The notes: generated by a model from the letters alone, not told the origin. A stretch of DNA of 64,000 nucleotides from Epiperipatus broadwayi (GCA_028023455.1 JAQFVV010000036.1:8307576-8371575), one strand, 5' to 3'. Shown: positions 34,137 through 45,045, counted from the first letter of the stretch. Made by a program: numbers and translations.

Positions 34137-35219
34137 ATGAAATTACATATTTTATTGATCGGCCTGTGGTTTGCTTTTATCGATGCGATAATTGACCCTC
34201 ACGCTAGTAAATGTTATATTTGTGACCACTGTTTCGGAGTAATTGAACCATATCCACATTATATGGATCCTGATTTTACTGGTCGAAATTGTTTTTGTGA
34301 TAGTATGTGTCCTATTTATGGCGACTGCTGTGAGGATATCTCCTCTCAAATTGAAAACACTACTGAAACTTTTCGTTATACATGCCTAAAATCGAACTTA
34401 AAAGGAAACGTTTACGTTCGCATTTCATGTCCTGCACGCTGCAAAGACATAAGTCTAAAAAATAACTGTGAAAAGGTTAATAATAGAACGACAAATCCGA
34501 TGAAATTATTACCGATCACAGACATTGATAGTCAAATTACATATCGTAATATATTTTGCGCACTCGGCAATAACGCTACTGCACAAAATTTGGTGTCTTG
34601 GGATTTAGTAATCGCTTGCGATTTAGAAACAAAATTGGAGAGTATAACTGATTATTATTTCAATAGAACAGATATAAACCCAATGCTTCAAAAAGTGCAA
34701 TTTAATACTAAAACAAAATTGTGGGAAGTCAAAGTTAATCATTCCTCTATTGTGGATACTGTGAATTGTTACAATATATTCTATGCTCAAGATGAACTGT
34801 CCCCTAAGCTTCGTTTATGCAAACCCAATTTTATATCCGAATGCGCTGAAAATTGGACAGATGATGCAGTTGCTAGAAAGTGTGCTTCTTACACAAAATA
34901 CAGATATGTGAGTTCTAAACATGCAGTGGCGGCTACTTATAAAAACGAACATTGTGCAGTTTGTAATGCAGTGAATGGCTCGATGTTGAGTTGTAAACAT
35001 GATGGAAAATATATTTTGGGACAATATCCGCAACCCTACGCTATTACCATGACTTTCTCCTTCAGTTATCCTGACATTAATAGCGGAAGAGATACTTTTG
35101 TAAAATGCCGCCAAGGATTCCTGTATGATAGAAAAACTTCTAAATGTGTGAAAATTGGTTGTGATAAAACTATAGGAGATGTTAAAATAACGTGTAGACC
35201 AAATAATAAATTTGCGTGA
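34137..35219 (+). CDS. Secreted somatomedin-B-like, cysteine-rich protein
   Basis: 360 residues from the first ATG. A reading frame exists 27 bases earlier, but only from a TTG inside the poly(T)/poly(A) block. Residues 1-19 look like a signal peptide (LHILLIGLWFAFIDA). Residues 26-68 hold clustered cysteines and end CFCDSMCPIYGDCCEDI, the signature end of a somatomedin B (SMB) domain. Downstream are N-glycosylation sites and cysteine motifs such as NEHCAVCNAV and FVKCRQGFLYD. In lophotrochozoan genomes this layout usually forms the ectodomain of methuselah-like or adhesion-type GPCRs (established family knowledge). No seven-helix region follows. The frame ends in TGA, with AATAAA 66 bp on. 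Overlapping the stop, GC|GTGAGG at 35216 could be a splice donor to exons not seen. So it is either a secreted ectodomain-only protein (favoured) or the first exon of a receptor. Confidence 0.8.
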   Translation: MKLHILLIGLWFAFIDAIIDPHASKCYICDHCFGVIEPYPHYMDPDFTGRNCFCDSMCPIYGDCCEDISSQIENTTETFRYTCLKSNLKGNVYVRISCPARCKDISLKNNCEKVNNRTTNPMKLLPITDIDSQITYRNIFCALGNNATAQNLVSWDLVIACDLETKLESITDYYFNRTDINPMLQKVQFNTKTKLWEVKVNHSSIVDTVNCYNIFYAQDELSPKLRLCKPNFISECAENWTDDAVARKCASYTKYRYVSSKHAVAATYKNEHCAVCNAVNGSMLSCKHDGKYILGQYPQPYAITMTFSFSYPDINSGRDTFVKCRQGFLYDRKTSKCVKIGCDKTIGDVKITCRPNNKFA

Positions 35220-35284
35220 GGAAAGTAGAAGAAAAAAAGATCGATCTGTTTATCACTGTTTAATTTTTTCTTTAAAAATAGTTT

Positions 35285-35290
35285 AATAAA
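35285..35290 (+). terminator. Polyadenylation signal of the SMB gene
   Basis: AATAAA 66 bp after the TGA. It supports a complete single-exon transcript, although such strings are frequent in AT-rich DNA. Confidence 0.45.
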
Positions 35291-35939
35291 TATATCTGAT
35301 TACACTGGTATCTGGATTTATAAAATGATTTATAATGGTATTCAAACTGTTATCATTGTCCGTATGTATGTAGTGTTAAGTTTGTTCTCGAAAGAAGACT
35401 AAATAACTAAGTCATAATAGTTTCTTTAATGTTTTATTATTTTAAGTAACTAATTTAAATTTTTTTATATTTAATTTAAATTTTTTTATATTTAAAATAT
35501 AAGATATTTATACGTAAAAATATTTTTTTAAAATTTTGCGTTATTTTTTTTTAAAAAAAAGATTGTCGTTATTTCTTATGCTTTATATAGTTTTAAGTTA
35601 AATTAGAAATCATGCTAGAAATAATAATTATTGGTATACCATTTCAGTTTTTAATACTAAATACAAAAAGTGTAAACACGGAAATAATAATAATACATTG
35701 TTATTAATGTAAAGTAAAGGGTCTAAAAATTGAATTTATATATAAATGACACTTTATACTAAATGAAAGTTTGACATCCAGAGATCACGTGACATTCAAA
35801 CACCGAAATTGAGTTGAAATTCGATCCAAGAAACTGTAGCTCTTGAATCTGCGTTCTATTACTGAACTGTGAAAGGTTACATAGTTGCGATCAAACTATA
35901 TTCCGTATGTATATATATACATATAAAAAACATTGTAAT
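35291..35939. other. No gene recognised
   Basis: AT-rich spacer between the SMB gene and the LTR element, with a short direct duplication of TTAATTTAAATTTTTTTATA near 35450-35490 and a T9A8 block at about 35544-35560. Confidence 0.45.
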
Positions 35940-36564
35940 TGTAATGTATCCGCACCGTGAGAGAAATGACAGGGACAAACAACATACAATAAATTACTAA
36001 AATGATTTAAGTTAGTTTCACAAATAAACAACCGGCAAGAGAATGACTAATTACTAAGATTTATTTAGTTAAATATATCAAACGTTTACAGTAGTTTAAC
36101 TTAATCCTACAGAGAGCCCTGAAGGCGTACAAAATAATAAAAGATCGGGAGGATCTGTTATATTTACCCCTAGTCGGATTTTTGCACCTTCAGATCCGAT
36201 AATCTGGGTTTTTCTCCCTGGTAAGTTCTGATCAGCAAAATACAATTATGAGCTCTGTTCTCAGTCAGGCAAAACAGCAAAAAGACCCATGATCCTCTTC
36301 TACACAGTTTATATAGTCCTGCCTGATGTCTTATCAGTTCCCTCCAATCTCTGCTTCTTATCTTTTCCAATTGTCTAATTATTTCCATTCTATATATCAA
36401 AGTTTTAATTTCCAAATATTTTATATACATAAAACTTTACTTTCTAAATATTTTACTTTATACAAACTCAAGTTTAACACACACATATATATATATCTAC
36501 TTCTGGAGTAATATTTATAAAAGTTTTTAATTACATAATAATATTTATACAAGTTAAATACACA
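35940..36564 (-). repeat. 3' LTR of the Ty3-type element
   Basis: On the plus strand it starts TGTAATGTATCCGCACC. On the minus strand it contains a TATA box (CTATATAAACTGTG, 36308-36316) and an AATAAA (36060-36065). Homology with the other LTR stops near 36556. The polypurine tract just inside (36568-36579) suggests the true edge is near 36564, giving a TGTGTATT start on the minus strand. It contains an 86-codon open frame, also present in the other LTR, with no known domain. Confidence 0.9.
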
Positions 36565-36567
36565 ATA

Positions 36568-36579
36568 CTTCCTCCCCTC
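36568..36579 (-). other. Polypurine tract
   Basis: GAGGGGAGGAAG on the minus strand lies between the integrase end and the 3' LTR, where second-strand priming occurs in LTR retrotransposons. Confidence 0.7.
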
Positions 36580-39412
36580 ACTCCAGAAGTAGATTGTTTT
36601 TCCCACAAACATAATCGTTTAAATGGAGAGACTTTCTTTTATTGCGTATGGGTCTAGGCAAGTTTCCTTTTTCCGCTTTCTGTTGAACATCGCTCTCTTC
36701 TTTTTCATCGCCCCCTAGCGTGTCTTCTGGTAATTCCTGTTCTGTGTTATCGCTTGTTTCCTGTGGTTGTAGTTGCTCGAATATATCCATCTGCATCTCT
36801 TCCGGTTCTCCTTTATGTATGTGATTCACATGTTGTTTATATTTTAATCCATTATGTCCTGTAATTTCATATATTTGCTGTGATATTACTTTGTCAATTG
36901 TTCCTTTTATCCATACTTTACGAATAACATCTCTTATCCATACTGTATCTCCTATTGCAAACAATTTTCGAGGGGTTTCTTTGCAAACAAATTTTGGAGC
37001 AGTGGGATGCAAAACATCTAGTTTAATTCTTAACTTTCACCCACATAGTAGTTCTGCTGGTGATTTCCCAGTCGCTGTTGATGGTGTTGCATGCTGGTTC
37101 AGCATAAATTCCTGTAAAGTTTATTGTATATTCTCATTTTTATTCTTCTTTAAACATTTTTTTATTTGTCCTATGGCATTCTCTGCTAATCCGTTTGACT
37201 CAGGGTGATACGGTGGTGCATACACATGTTTGATTCCATAACTATCAAAACATTTATTCAGCTCTTCGCTTACAAATCCTGTGGCACTGTCTGATATTAT
37301 CACTTCCGGAAATCCATGTATATAGAAAATTGTCTTTAAACAGTTTATGGTTTCCTGTGCACTTGTATTCTTTACCAGGTGACACTCTATCCACTTCGAG
37401 TATGCGTCCATCACAACTAGCATTATATTTCCATCAATCGGTCCTGCGTGATCTATATGTAGATGTTCCCATGGTTTAACTGCTTTCGGCCAAGATAAAT
37501 ACTGTTTAGCTGGCAAAGAGCTTTCCGACTGACATGGTGTACATTTTTTTAATGAATTTCTCAATATCATTATTTATTTGTGGCCACCAGACATAACTAC
37601 GCGCTAAAGCTTTTGCATGCACTATGCCTGGGTGACTTTGGTGAAGTAAACTTAATATCTTATTTCTACCTACTGGAGGTATTACAATTCTGTCCCCCAT
37701 CACTATACATCCCCTACATATAGATAAGTTTTCTTTGTTAACCCAAAACCCCATAGCTAAATTATTTGGTCTACATTTGGGCCAACCTTTCTTAATCCAG
37801 GTTGTCAACAAACGATATCCTTTATCTTCGTTAGTCCACCGCTTAACAGTTTCACTATTTAAAACCTCAGAGTTCATATTATCAATATAATTTACCTCTA
37901 TTTCACTTTCTATTGGCTCCTTGTCATCTGGTAACCTCGAAAAAGCATCGGCGTGGGAAATTTCCTTTCCTTTCTTGTATTTCAATATAAAATTGTATGA
38001 ACTCAATATATTATGCCATCTTAACATACGCGGACTTAAATGTTCCGGAGTTGCCTGGTCATTTCCGAAAATACCCAGCAATGGCTTATGATCAGTTATT
38101 ATCTCGAATTTTCAGCCAAAAAATAAATTGGTGGAATTTCCTTACCACAAATATAATTGCCAGCGCCTCTTTATCTATCTGACTGTAATTTCTTTCTGCC
38201 TTCGACAAAGTTCTGGATGCATATGCCACAGGGTGCTTACATCCCTCTATCGGATGAGCTAGGACTGCACCTACTCCCCATTCTGATGCGTCTGTAGTAA
38301 TTCTAACATCTTGATCACTATCAAAATGCACTAACAAATTATCCGATACTAATTGCTCTTTTGTTTTGTCGAAAGCTTTTTCGTGTGTTTCTGTCCAGTT
38401 CCATGTTTTCCCTTTATGTAACAATTCATATAATGGAGTTGCTACCATTGACTTATTTTTCAGGAAAGGTTCGAAAAAATTTATGAGACCTAGAAATGCT
38501 TGCAACTGTTTTACATTTTTAGGTCTTACTGCATTTTTTACTGCCCGAACTTTGTCATTAAGAGGGCGCTTTCCTTTATCAGAAATCGTATGACCTAGAA
38601 AATTTAATTCTGTTGCTTCCCATACACATTTTTCTAGTTTTAGTTTTACACCTTCCGCATTCCACCTATCACATACTTTTAAAACTTTACTTTTTAAAAT
38701 TCCGCTAGATGTCGCCGTTATTAATATATCATCATAATATGGTGTCATCCCTTCAATACCTTGCAATATCATATTTAACTTTGCCTGAAAAATATTCAGT
38801 GCTGTAGTAATTCCAAACGGCAAACGATTGCATTTATATAACCCAAAAGGCGTGGTTAATGTTAATATTTTTGCTGTGTTCTCTGTAACTTTAATCTGAT
38901 GGTACGCTGAGTTTAAGTCTAATTTAGCAAAATATTTTGCCTTCGACAAATTTGCTAGTATTTTGCGTACGTTAGGTACCGGATATGCACCTTTATTCAA
39001 ATATTTGTTAACTGTAACATGGTAATCGCTGCACAATCTAACTTCCCCATCTGGTTTTGTTATTACAACAATCGGTGTGGCCCATTCTTCCTCCTCTACT
39101 GGGGTTAATACGCCACTTGCTACTAAATGTTTTAACTTTTCTTTTACCTTTTGTCTTTGCACAAAAAGGGATTTTACGTGGCTTGCACATTACTGTTCTT
39201 ACATTATCCGCTAAATGTATTTCTACCGGGTTTGTTTTCATTAAGCCCAGATCTTGCGTAAATAAGTCTGGGTATAATTTTACCATTTCTTTTTCTGTCG
39301 AAATCATTTTTACAATGGAAAATTGTATTCCCAAATGTGTAAACCATTCTCTTCCTATTAACGGGCTTATTTTTTCCTCAACTATATAGATTGGCAGTGT
39401 AAATTCTTTCTC
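36578..39412 (-). pseudogene. pol of the Ty3-type element (RT, RNase H, integrase), disrupted
   Basis: In minus-strand order: reverse transcriptase with KLDLNSAYHQI and the YYDDIL catalytic box, RNase H with TTDASEWGVGA and KEALAI, the HHCC zinc finger of integrase, the D,D-35-E core (HIDHAGP, IISDSA, HPESNGLAENA) and a GPY/F-like C terminus (GDTVWIRD). Breaks seen: a frameshift in the A run at 39163-39167, a frameshift near the A6 run at 38118-38123 together with a stop at 38112-38114, a frameshift in the T7 run at 37544-37550, and in-frame stops at 37121-37123 and 37037-37039. Catalytic residues themselves are intact, so the decay is by scattered small lesions rather than loss of domains. 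Confidence 0.9.
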
Positions 39413-40431
39413 TCAAAACACTACTGGAGCATCTACTTTTCCCATTATTTTAATAGGATTCCCATTAACATCTTTTACTTTAATGTCCACATTCTGTATT
39501 TTTACTTTTGTGTTGGCTTTTGATATTTCTTTCCAATCATTTATACATAGCAGCGATATACCCGACCCACTATCAACTTCAATATTTAGCTCACTATTAT
39601 ATATTTTTACTTTTACCATAAATTGGTCTTGCCTAGGTATTATATTTTTCTTAATATTAGTTTCTTCATATCTATATCCCTTTTTCTTGTACATATCTCT
39701 TTTACAAGGCTTTTTACACACTGCTGCTAAATGACCTTTCACCCCGCAATTGTAGCAGCTTTCTTTCTTCCATTTGCACTTCTTTGATATATGCCCTGCT
39801 TTTCCACAGCAGAAACATTTTATTAATATTTTTTCTTCAGTCCTTTCCTGGTAATTTTTTTCAACTTTATATATTGCCATTTTACTAGGCTCTTCAGCCT
39901 TGTTTCTAAAAGCACAAGCTTGCTCTATTATTGCCTCATAAGCCATTCCCTTTTTAATCACCTGTTCATACGACAAATCGGCTTCAGTTAATAATGTTTG
40001 GCGTAGCCTTTCATCCACCATTCCCCATAATAACTGGTCTAGTAAAGCCTGTTCCATGAAATCTCCGTAGTCACAATCTTTAGCTAACTGCCTTAAAGCT
40101 ATATTATAATCTTTTATTTTTTCTTCCTTGGACTGCCTACGATTTCTGAGAGCTAATCTGGCAATATGTTTAGAAGGCCTTGGACTAAAATAGTCCGTTA
40201 ATTTTTTAATTAATTCTTCAAAACGTATTCCGTCTGTTACTGGCCCATCACCCAATTTATTCGCAATTTCAATAACTTTTCGTCCAGCTAAACACAATAG
40301 ATCTGCAACTTTTTGTCATTTTCCATTATGCTGTTTATCTTAAAATTTTTTTTTAACTACGTGACGTATAAAGGCCATTCCTGCGGGTTTTCTATCCCAA
40401 ACTCCGTAATATTACTTTGCCCTAATAACAT
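39413..40431 (-). pseudogene. gag-protease of the Ty3-type element, disrupted
   Basis: The likely start is the ATG at 40431-40429 (peptide MLLGQSNITEF). A stop (TAG) lies 24 codons later at 40357-40359 and a frameshift near the T5 run at 40310-40314. The rest is open: a capsid-like region, two CCHC zinc knuckles (CFCCGKAGHISKKC and CYNCGVKGHLAAVC) that bind genomic RNA, and an aspartic protease with VDSGSGISLL. A TGA at 39413-39415 cuts the protease region off from the in-frame downstream part. Gag and protease share one frame here. Confidence 0.9.
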
Positions 40432-40529
40432 TTTACAACTTTAGTATTCTCGGCTGAATTTGCAAAAACTCTCTATATATTTTCTCACTCCGCACGTAAT
40501 TCGTATGCGGCTGTCAACTGTGCCAACTT

Positions 40530-41133
40530 TGTAATGTATCCGCCCCGTGAGAGAAATGACAGGGACAAACAACATACAATAAATTACTAAAATGATTTAA
40601 GTTAGTTTCACAAATAAACAACCAGCATGAGAATTATTAATTACTAAGATTTATTTAGTTAAATATATCAAACGTTTACATTAGTTTAACTTAATCCTAC
40701 AGAGAGCCCTGAAGGTGTACAAAATAATAAAAGATCGGGAGGATCTGTTATATTTACCCCTAGTCGGATTTTTGCACCTTCAGATCCGATAATCTGGGTT
40801 TTTCTCCCTGGTAAGTTCTGATCAGCAAAATACAATTATGAGCTCTGTTCTCAGTCAGGCAAAACAGCAAAAAGACCCATGATCCTCTTCTACACAGTTT
40901 ATATAGTCCTGCCTGATGTCTTATCAGTTCCCTCCAATCTCTGCTTCTTATCTTTTCCAATTGTCTAATTATTTCCATTCTATATATCAAAGTTTTAATT
41001 TCCAAATATTTTATATACATAAAACTTTACTTTCTAAATATTTTACTTTATACAAACTCAAGTTTAACACACACATATATATCTACTTCTGGAGTAATAT
41101 TTATAAAAGTTTTTAATTACATATATTTATACA
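40530..41133 (-). repeat. 5' LTR of the Ty3-type element
   Basis: Nearly identical to the other LTR: I count about eight substitutions over roughly 600 bp plus different lengths of a (TA)n tract. It keeps the TATA box (40898-40906) and AATAAA (40650-40655). Its outer edge lacks the last 13 or so bases seen in the 3' LTR. Just inside it, on the minus strand, TTGGCACAGTTG starts four bases from the LTR edge and may be the primer-binding site. The matching tRNA was not identified. Confidence 0.88.
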
Positions 41134-41139
41134 AGTTAT

Positions 41140-42160
41140 TTTATTTTCACCGTTAGACACAATAGTAATATTAATGGTTAGTAGTTTAACCTGCTATAAT
41201 CATAACTAACTTTCCGAGCAAAGATAGGATTTATTTTTTCCAGACATTTAACTTATGACCAATGTAAGGAACCAATCTAGGCACATATTATTTGTAACCA
41301 GAAAATAAAACAAACAATTAAAAAAAAGAGAGACAAAAATGAAAACTCTCATTAACCATTAATTACTTACTCCATTGTGGAATGCCTTCTACTTTACTTG
41401 GCATTTGTGAGAGAGTATTGGAAAGCCATTGATTGCAGTGAACAATTTGTAACTCTTTCACTCATCACAAGTATGCACATACAGAAAAAAAAGATTAATG
41501 TACCAGTGTGAAAAGAATGACATAGGATTGAAGTCCAAAATAGAGCCAGAAATAGCTAGTCTATCAGGAAATTAAATATTGGCCAGCTAATAAGAATAGG
41601 ATAAAGATAAAAGTTACAATTATCGTCCACAATCAACAATAGCTATTCTGATGATAAGAATGTAATCTTCCAATGAGCTTCAAGTATTGTGAAACTGAAG
41701 AATTCTTTAATTTTTAATAGGCTTGTATGTATGAAGTTGTGAACGCTATTATATTCATTTATTATGTCTATGGATTGCAGTCTGAATATAGCTCGAAATT
41801 TTTTTTAGTTAGCCTATTCATAATTAATCTAATTTGTTATCCTATATTGATCAGAATTAACTGCAGATAAATCTTAAATTAATTAGATGAGTGTTAAAGT
41901 ACTTCCCGTAAATAAAACATTATTTTTATTATGATACAATCTTCATTTTAAAGAATAAAGTGTGATATATTTGTAGGAGTGGATTTAAACCTTCAACAGA
42001 TTGCTGAATATATTGCTGATATTCTATTCGTTTATTGTAATTTTGACTATTATGATTTGATTTACATATAGACCAGCCAAAGTTTAAAGTAAACCAATAG
42101 AATATAACTAGTCTGTTGAGATTGTCTTCACAACAAATTGCTGATATTTTATTGGCTTAT
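41140..42160. other. No gene recognised
   Basis: AT-rich DNA. ATTGCTGATATT(C)TATT.GTTTATT-like strings recur around 42000-42040 and 42137-42160, a short diverged duplication. Confidence 0.4.
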
Positions 42161-42161
42161 T

Positions 42162-42304
42162 TAAGCTTTGGCTGTTTTTTTTTTCGTATGTCATAGCATA
42201 GACCGGGAGGCGAACCCGCAACAACCGTCTGCAAACAACTGTTTGCTTGCAAGGCAGCTGCGCTGACCTCTCTGTTAACGACGCTTGACTAAGCTTTGGC
42301 TGTT
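42162..42304 (-). mobile_element. tRNA-derived SINE, copy 5, with target-site duplication
   Basis: Minus-strand tRNA-like head with GAGAGGTCAGCGCAGCTGCC, a variable arm, B box GGGTTCGCCTCCC and a GCTATGACATACG plus poly(A) tail. TAAGCTTTGGCTGTT is repeated at both ends (42162-42176 and 42290-42304). Confidence 0.88.
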
Positions 42305-42575
42305 GATATATATATATATATTTTACATAAATATCCATGCATAATGCATTATATATTAGTAATTAATGAATTTAACACACTTTAAATGTAAACAAATATT
42401 GAAAGCTCCGATTACATAGTGTTAAATACTTGTTATTCAGCTCTGATACTATGCGAAAAAGTAACAAATCCCTCTACAGAATGTTTCCTTGCAGAATTTC
42501 TTCCATCAGAGGATATCTTAGAATGATATTAACTGTCTACATAAATATAATATTATCTCATCTTATATAATCACA

Positions 42576-43107
42576 GAATTAAACTTGGTTGGAGTGCTTT
42601 TGGTAGAAATAACTTGATATTAAAAGAAAATATGCTTTTATGTTTGAAAAGGAAGGTTTTTAATAAATGTGTTTTGCCAGTTCTTACTTATGGATCTGAG
42701 ACTTGGACATTTAATAGAAAAGCAATACAGAGACTTCAAACTACTCAAAGAAATATGGAGAGATGCATGTTGGGAGTAACAAGAAGAGATCGAAAAACGC
42801 AATGTATGGGTAAGAGAACAAACAGGTGTTACTGATCTCCTTGAAAAAATTAAAAGACTGAAGTGGAGTTGGGCTAGACATATTGCTAGAAGAGATGATA
42901 ATAGATGGACAATTGAAATTTTAAACTGGATTCCAAGAGATTGTAAAAGACCAAGAAAGAGACCACATGTGAGATGGATGGATGAAATAAGAAAGTGTGC
43001 AGGGGTGATGTGGAGAAGAGAAGCTAAAGATCGGAAAAGATGGATTGAACTCGGAGAGACCTTCATCCTGCAGTGGGTTGATAATGGTTGATGATGATAA
43101 TGATGAA
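42576..43107 (+). mobile_element. RTE-type LINE, 5'-truncated 3' end
   Basis: The reading begins inside the reverse transcriptase C-terminal region (IKLGW, then NKCVLPVLTYGSETWTF) and after one frameshift near 42815 continues through the typical RTE tail (SWARHIARRDDNRWTIEILN, RPHVRWMDEIRKC, LGETFILQW). It ends in GATGATGATAATGATGA, the simple-sequence 3' tail usual for RTE elements. Dead through truncation and frameshift. Confidence 0.88.
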
Positions 43108-43109
43108 AG

Positions 43110-43730
43110 TGATTATCATGATACTAAAGCATGAATTTTCAACCGTGTGAAATTTAATAAATCAAACTTTTACAGTATTCAAAGTTTAACAGCAATTGTT
43201 TTTTCTATATTAAAATAAAATAAGTAGCTGTTATACTTGCATGAATAGCTGGCATTTCTGAAATAAATACATATTCCAAAATAATTTGTTACTTTTTATA
43301 CATCAGATGTCAACCGAATTATGAATATTTATGGCTGTAATTGGGGTGTATATTTCTTCATTTACATTTATATTTTCACAGATAAAGTATGTTTACATAG
43401 GATGTTTCAGTGATGAAGCACTTCATATTCGCTATAAATTATTTTGATCAATATCGCAGTCTGCACTTAGATTCTTTTAAAAGAACCATCAATCTGATGT
43501 CTTTTTGCATTGTGTATTTTAATCTAATCAAAAGGTTTCCATCCATTTAAATAATCATAATACAATGAAAACAGCCGAATACACTTTTTTTTTCAACTAC
43601 ATCACTTCAAAATACACAGTTAAAAATTCAGAAAGTCATTAATATTTTCAAAATATGTTAAGTGTAAACTGTAATAATCACAATTAGTTTTTAGCTATAC
43701 AAATACACATGCATATATAAATATATAATA
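43110..43730. other. No gene recognised
   Basis: AT-rich DNA, nothing supported. Confidence 0.45.
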
Positions 43731-43734
43731 TATA

Positions 43735-44095
43735 GGATATATGAGCACAGAATTTCACACGACCTACCACTCTCCACACTATCTCATAACACCGATACAC
43801 TTGAACACATATGTTGAAAAGACAAATAATCACCAATATACGTATTTCATGCTAAACCAGCAATCATCAGTTGGTCCAGATAACCATATCTACACATATA
43901 TGCTATAAGTACTTAGATATATATTAAGATAGCGAAACCTCATATTTTAATGGACAGGTTTCAATCTACTCCACACTCCAACTCTTCAACCGTCCATCGA
44001 ATTGAAAATCTGATGATGGAATGATCAAAGGCCACCCTGAGGTCGAGATGCTTGTCACACCTTTGTTGATGTAAGGTCAATCTGACCCCTCATAT
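43735..44095 (-). repeat. Family E hammerhead repeat, copy 2
   Basis: Minus-strand copy homologous to 23505-23880 over its full length. It carries the best hammerhead of the family. An RTE fragment and a family E foldback follow directly. Confidence 0.78.
43832..43875 (-). ncRNA. Hammerhead ribozyme, family E, best copy
   Basis: On the minus strand: stem I ACCAA, CUGAUGA, stem II UGCU-GGUUU-AGCA with a U-U pair at its base, GAAA, stem III, then UA and UUGGU. Stem III is the 8-nt palindrome AUACGUAU. Every invariant core base is present, stem I is perfect and the cleavage triplet is AUA, which hammerheads accept. Predicted cleavage lies between plus-strand 43837 and 43836. Confidence 0.78.
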
Positions 44096-44146
44096 ACAGG
44101 ACATAATTCATTTAATACATATACAAAGGATGGGCAGAGATCTCTA

Positions 44147-45045
44147 CTGTGCAATAACTAAAACACACAGGCTTATTATATCATCACGATCATCATCAAC
44201 CATTATCAATCCACTGCAGGATGAAGGTCTCTCCAAGTTTAATCCATCTCCAATCTTTAGCTTCTCTTTTCCACAACACCCCTGCACATTTTCTTATTTC
44301 ATCCATCCATCTCACATGTGGTCTCTTTCTGGGTCTTTTACAATCTCTTGGAATCCAGTTTAAAATTTCAATTGTCCTTCTATTATCATTTCTTCTAGCA
44401 ATATGTCCAGCCCAACTCCATTTCAATCTTTTATTTTTTTCAATAACGTCAGTAACACCTGTTTGTTGTCTTACCTATGTCTATATATGTAATATATAGG
44501 GTATATGAGCATAGACTTTCACACACCCACCACTCTCCACTCTACCTAATAACACTGATACACTTGAACACATACATGCCAAAAAGATAAACAATCACCA
44601 ATATGCGTTGGTTCAGATTCTCATCTCCACACATACATGCAACAAGTGCTCAGATATATATTAAGATAGGCAATCTTCGCACTTTAATGGACAGGCTTCA
44701 ATCCATTCCACACTTGCCTCAGGTTGACCTTTGAGCATTCCAACATCAGATTTTCAATTGGATGGACGATTGAAGAGTTGGAGTGTGGAATGGATTGAAG
44801 CCTGTCCATTAAAGTATGAAGATTGGCTATCTTAATATATATCTGAGCAGTTATTGCATGTATGTGTGGAGGTGATAATCTGGACCAATTGATGATTGCT
44901 AGTTTGATGATTGTTTATCTTTTCGGCATATATGTGTTCAAGTGTATCATTGTTATGAGATAGAGTGGAGAGTGGTGGGTAGTGTGAAAGTCTGTGCTCA
45001 TATACCCTATATATTACATATATTGATACACGTATATAATAAGCC
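44147..45045. repeat. Family E foldback with an inserted RTE fragment
   Basis: The left arm (about 44495-44712, minus orientation) and the right arm (about 44783-45020, plus orientation) face each other across a 70-nt loop. Outside the arms, ACAGGCTTATTATA (about 44168) pairs with TATAATAAGCCTGT (about 45030). So the foldback once continued outward and the RTE fragment at 44174-44476 was inserted into its left arm. Hammerheads in both arms are dead: the left has lost the core between ATATGCG and TTGGTTC, and the right reads UUGAUGA and lacks GAAA. Confidence 0.7.
44174..44476 (-). mobile_element. RTE-type LINE 3' fragment, inserted in a foldback arm
   Basis: Minus-strand reading with KWSWAGHIARRNDNRRTIEI, RPHVRWMDEIRKCAGV and LGETFILQWIDNG, ending in a GATGATGATCGTGATGATA tail. 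About 300 bp long, 5' truncated. Open over 76 codons but only the tail of the protein. Confidence 0.85.

Larger units (their letters stand above)
35940..41133 (-). mobile_element. Ty3/mdg4-type LTR retrotransposon, near full length, inactivated
   Basis: About 5.2 kb on the minus strand with two LTRs, a gag-protease region and a pol region in the order protease, reverse transcriptase, RNase H, integrase. That order places it with Ty3/mdg4 (Metaviridae) rather than Ty1/copia. No envelope frame is seen between integrase and the 3' LTR. The coding part carries at least five premature stops and four frameshifts, so this copy cannot make its proteins. No convincing target-site duplication was found: the flanking bases are GTAAT and AGTTA. 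Confidence 0.93.

Noticed and set aside
36170-36430. 86-codon frame present in both LTRs
   Set aside because: LTR sequence is regulatory. The frame is identical because the LTRs are, and it has no recognisable domain.
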